Shown one piece after another: positions 50,396 through 53,449 of a DNA stretch of 53,449 bases. The stretch comes from DAOOWV01 sp035371485 (GTDB taxonomy: Bacteria; Patescibacteriota; Dojkabacteria; JAFGLO01). The stretch's first letter is position 1. Each line of letters opens with the position of its first letter. The notes beneath the pieces are model-generated. The model was not told the origin of the DNA, ran no database searches, and worked only from the letters and a program-made list of their open reading frames with translations. A program made the translations under genes and the position numbers. The DNA lies in NCBI GenBank assembly GCA_035371485.1, contig DAOOWV010000003.1:1-53449 (forward strand). The letters run 5' to 3'.

Positions 50396-51946
50396 ATGGT
50401 AGAACCTTTAACGCCAGAAATACTAACTCAGGATACAATATCGAAATTTTCATGTTTATGTAAATATCAAAATATTATACCGGGAAATAACCCTGCTGAT
50501 GATGAACGTCTAGTTGAAAGATTAGTTTTATCAAGGAATGAAAAAGATCAATTACTAAAAGCAATTAATGGAGGTAGAGTAACAACAGATAAAATAACAT
50601 TAACTGAAGGTCAAATAAAAGTTATTACAAGCGAACAAATAGATCAAGAATTATTAGGGCCAAATAATCTACCTCAAGTTGCATTCATTCCTGTAGCAAG
50701 AACCAGGTCACAACATCTCAGATTACTAAAAAGCTATCAAACATTGTGTGTAATCAGTCAAACGAGGGGCATTGGAAATAGTGGTCCTTGGAGCCAAAGA
50801 ACAGTTCCGGAAATTGAGCTATCGAATATACCTGATTTCAGAGCAATTTTAAACGAGGATATTCCACAATCAGCTTATCAAAACGTTGGATCAAATATAA
50901 AGCTACCACATCAAAGACAAATTATTCTTCCACTGACTCTTTCAGCTGAAAGCCAAGCTAAATTATCAGTTTTCATTGCGCGATTTCAAGATCAAGAATT
51001 TGACCAATCCAGGATATCATTAACTTATAACGATATTGTCCAGGCAATGACAACTGAAGATCAAATAATTTTTCAGTTAGCATTCTGTGCGACAAATATA
51101 GCTGAATTGGTAGATATACTCCGATACTATTCACCCGCGTTTGGAGGTGATTTAGAACAAGGCAATTACCATAGATTTCTTTGTTATTTACTTTGTGATA
51201 CATTCACTGCGGACAATGCAACAGAAACATTAGAAAATGCAGTAGATATCAATCGAAGGAAAGTAGATATAATTTTAAGAGCGTTAACCTACATTAAAGA
51301 TCTAGAAGAGCCTAATAAAACACATAGTATTCTACCTGCAAAAGTGATAAGAGTTATTGACGGTATGGCTATGTTACTCTCTCCAGAAATGTATACCCCC
51401 GATAATAGATTATCGGAAAGAGGAAGATATGGTGGAAGAGCAACAATGTTTGCTAGAGAAACTATAAGAGCAGCTTATGAAAGAAAAGTAAATCAACAAG
51501 CAAGTGAAAAGACGAATGCTCATAGACTAAAACATTATGCTGGAAAGATGTTATACGAAATGGCAAAAGAAAAATTCGGTCAAGACTTCCAGGAAAAAGT
51601 TGCCAATATTGCAAATGGAATTAAACTTGGAATGCGAAAAGCAATAGCGCAACAAGCCGATTTTCCCCAGGAATTTACTTCGCTTTTTGAGTCAGAAAGA
51701 CCCTCCATGGTCAATTTCAAAGAAGCACTGGGATTACCAAGTAGACAAATTGCAAGTCAAAAAAGGGATATTTTTGTTATAAAATTAGGATTAGCACTAG
51801 CCCAAAAATTAGTAGATGAAAGATCAATGCCAGAAGCTGCAATGGTAATTGACATCATTACTAAATTATTTCGAGATCAAACAAAACTTGTTGACCTTCG
51901 ACAAATTGATCAGCTAAGACAAAGTATTGCTGGAAAAATAGCCTAA
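50396..51946 (+). CDS. Unknown 516-residue soluble protein
   Basis: Not recognised. No membrane segment or signal peptide. It is largely helical, with an N-terminal part (FSCLCKYQNIIPGNNPADDE) and a later arginine/alanine-rich helical region (RLSERGRYGGRATMFARETI, HRLKHYAGKMLYEMAKEKFG). No catalytic motif was seen. It has its own promoter after pilC. Its stop codon is immediately followed by the stop codon of convergent secA, so there is no intergenic space and presumably read-through or antisense overlap. Confidence 0.65.
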   Translation: MVEPLTPEILTQDTISKFSCLCKYQNIIPGNNPADDERLVERLVLSRNEKDQLLKAINGGRVTTDKITLTEGQIKVITSEQIDQELLGPNNLPQVAFIPVARTRSQHLRLLKSYQTLCVISQTRGIGNSGPWSQRTVPEIELSNIPDFRAILNEDIPQSAYQNVGSNIKLPHQRQIILPLTLSAESQAKLSVFIARFQDQEFDQSRISLTYNDIVQAMTTEDQIIFQLAFCATNIAELVDILRYYSPAFGGDLEQGNYHRFLCYLLCDTFTADNATETLENAVDINRRKVDIILRALTYIKDLEEPNKTHSILPAKVIRVIDGMAMLLSPEMYTPDNRLSERGRYGGRATMFARETIRAAYERKVNQQASEKTNAHRLKHYAGKMLYEMAKEKFGQDFQEKVANIANGIKLGMRKAIAQQADFPQEFTSLFESERPSMVNFKEALGLPSRQIASQKRDIFVIKLGLALAQKLVDERSMPEAAMVIDIITKLFRDQTKLVDLRQIDQLRQSIAGKIA

Positions 51947-53449
51947 TTACTGCTTTCTACCACAGCATTTCTTATATTTTTTACCACTTCCACAAGGACA
52001 AGGATCATTCCTTCCTACTTTCGCTGAAGCTACAATAGATGAACCCACTTTAGTTGGAGTTACCGTAGGAGAACTTTCTTTTTTATTTTTTTCATTCTTC
52101 ACCTTTTCATTTTTCATTTGTTCGTTGCTTAACTTGTTCACATTTAGCTTGCTCCCTCCCACTATTTTTTTTGCCAAGATTTGTGAGATTTTTTCGGGAT
52201 CACCTTCAACTTTAACTTTAAAAATACGCCCTACTATATTTTCAGTTATATCATCCAACATTGATTGAAACAACCTAAACCCTTCATTTTTATATTCTGT
52301 TAAAGGATCCTTCTGTGCATAACTTCTTAAAGAAATTCCTTCTCTTAATATACTCATTGCATCTAAATGTTCAGTCCATAGTTTATCAATTGCAGATACA
52401 ATTATCATACGCTCAATATCTGTTGCAACTAAGCGAAATTCATCAAAAAAGGATACAAAAACTGCAAACACAACTTTCATCAATAACTCTTGTAAAGCTT
52501 GTTGATGGTCATTGTTCTTATCTGATTTTGACATCAAGTGTTTTAACACCTCTTCTTCGAAATTATTATATTTCAGATCTATTTTGTTAAGACCACTTTT
52601 AAGTCTCTCCTCTGGAATCAAAGCAGTAATATTTTTTACAATCTGTTTTCCTTCATCTTTGTCAATTTTTCCATCTCCAGTATAAGATGCGTCAAGAATT
52701 GACATTATTCTTTGAACAATTTTTTGTAAAACCCATATTCTTGTCGGTAAAAACACAAAATTGTCCTCAATTTTCCACTCTCCTACTTCCATTTCCAACT
52801 TACCCGCATCAAAACGATAAACATTATTAATCCCATTTACTCCCCAATTTTCACCTAATAAAGAAAAATCCTCCAAAAAATTACCCAATAATTCAAAATC
52901 AACTAAATCAAAAGATACTTCAGCATAATTTTGTGAAAGCGACTTACCACTATTAATAATATTTGCGTGAAGTTCAGCTTCTTTATCCAACAAATCCAAT
53001 AATTTATCCCTTAGTGAATAAATAATATTCCTATGATTATTCAATACATCATCATATTCTACAAGGTGTTTTCTTATTTCAAAGTTTACATTTTCAACTT
53101 TCTTTTGTGCTGACTGAATAGCTCTTGCAATCATTGATGCTTCTATTGGCATATTTTCATCGACTCCTAAACTATTAAACATGCTGTGCATAATATCTCC
53201 ACCAAATCTCCTCATTAACTCATCCTCTAAAGAGACGTAGAATCTTGAAGAACCAGGATCTCCCAATCTTCCAGATCTACCTCTTAGCTGATTATCAACA
53301 CGTCTTGCTTCATGCCTTTCGGTACCAATTATATGTAAACCACCAAGTTCTTTTACTCCATTGCCTAGTTTAATATCTGTACCTCTACCTGCCATATTAG
53401 TAGCAACAGTTACAGCTCCTAATTGACCAGCATTTGCAACAATATGAGC
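51947..53449 (-). CDS. secA: Preprotein translocase ATPase SecA, C-terminal part, 5' end outside window
   Basis: SecA drives export through SecYEG. The frame is open to the window edge; it includes VTVATNMAGRGTDIKLG (motor motif), LGGLHIIGTERHEARRVDNQ and QLRGRSGRLGDPGSSRFYVSLEDELMRRF, split helically as usual. The helical scaffold/wing region follows (ATDIERMIIVSAIDKLWTEH) and ends in the SEC-C zinc motif DPCPCGSGKKYKKCCGRKQ. The linker before SEC-C contains KLSNEQMKNEKVKNEKNKK, encoded by a repeat array (52091-52141) of the window-wide family. Confidence 0.97.
   Translation of the reverse strand, partial: AHIVANAGQLGAVTVATNMAGRGTDIKLGNGVKELGGLHIIGTERHEARRVDNQLRGRSGRLGDPGSSRFYVSLEDELMRRFGGDIMHSMFNSLGVDENMPIEASMIARAIQSAQKKVENVNFEIRKHLVEYDDVLNNHRNIIYSLRDKLLDLLDKEAELHANIINSGKSLSQNYAEVSFDLVDFELLGNFLEDFSLLGENWGVNGINNVYRFDAGKLEMEVGEWKIEDNFVFLPTRIWVLQKIVQRIMSILDASYTGDGKIDKDEGKQIVKNITALIPEERLKSGLNKIDLKYNNFEEEVLKHLMSKSDKNNDHQQALQELLMKVVFAVFVSFFDEFRLVATDIERMIIVSAIDKLWTEHLDAMSILREGISLRSYAQKDPLTEYKNEGFRLFQSMLDDITENIVGRIFKVKVEGDPEKISQILAKKIVGGSKLNVNKLSNEQMKNEKVKNEKNKKESSPTVTPTKVGSSIVASAKVGRNDPCPCGSGKKYKKCCGRKQ
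52091..52141. repeat. Mixed period-7/period-8 array inside secA, in frame
   Basis: On the plus strand: TTCATTC, TTCACCT, TTTCATT, TTTCATT (period 7), then TTTGTTCG, TTGCTTAA, CTTGTTCA (period 8). This is the same arrangement as after dnaN. It spans 51 bases, a multiple of three, and encodes lysine/asparagine/glutamate-rich linker sequence between the SecA scaffold and SEC-C motif. Confidence 0.75.

Overview
The window is low-GC (roughly one third G+C by eye) bacterial chromosome whose gene content fits a Candidate Phyla Radiation (Patescibacteria) genome. It carries a compact informational core, a type IV pilus assembly set and DNA-uptake/T4SS-like ATPase, almost no biosynthetic genes, many small membrane proteins of unknown function, and almost no Shine-Dalgarno sequences. 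TGA ends pilC and no long gene needs TGA as a sense codon, so the standard bacterial code is assumed. The exact lineage cannot be fixed without rRNA.

Layout. 1-16.4 kb is a replication and housekeeping block: dnaN (left end, start not seen), an orphan response regulator, RecO-like, an oligopeptide-binding protein, secG, two type IV pilin-like proteins, EF-P, dnaE with an intact PHP domain, a TsaC/Sua5 protein with an extra N-terminal domain, dnaA, a candidate oriC with two consensus DnaA boxes, and a 2,3-BPG-dependent phosphoglycerate mutase. 16.5-34.0 kb is an accessory island of mostly unrecognised genes around a TraG/VirD4-like ATPase. Its main pattern is a repeated pair: a large Ala/Gly-rich membrane-type protein followed by a ~110-residue helical protein. 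It also holds a decayed peptidoglycan hydrolase (lytic transglycosylase plus amidase) and two more genes with single-base indels in or near homopolymers. 34.2-45.2 kb holds a JAMM-like protein, a LexA/UmuD-like regulator with a consensus promoter, rarA, rsmE, a DUF192 protein, gpmI, rplS, tRNA-Glu, lepB-parA-parB and nth. 45.4-50.3 kb is a pilB-pilT-pilC operon, followed by an unknown 516-residue protein that abuts convergent secA (3' part only).

The most striking non-gene signal is a family of degenerate short tandem arrays with strict periods of 7 or 8 bases. About twenty were found by eye, nearly all at gene boundaries. They overlap stop codons, supply the start region of one gene, and lie in frame inside secA. 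The most interesting gene-level signal is the large/small pair system around the T4SS-like ATPase, which could be an undescribed envelope or secretion apparatus.
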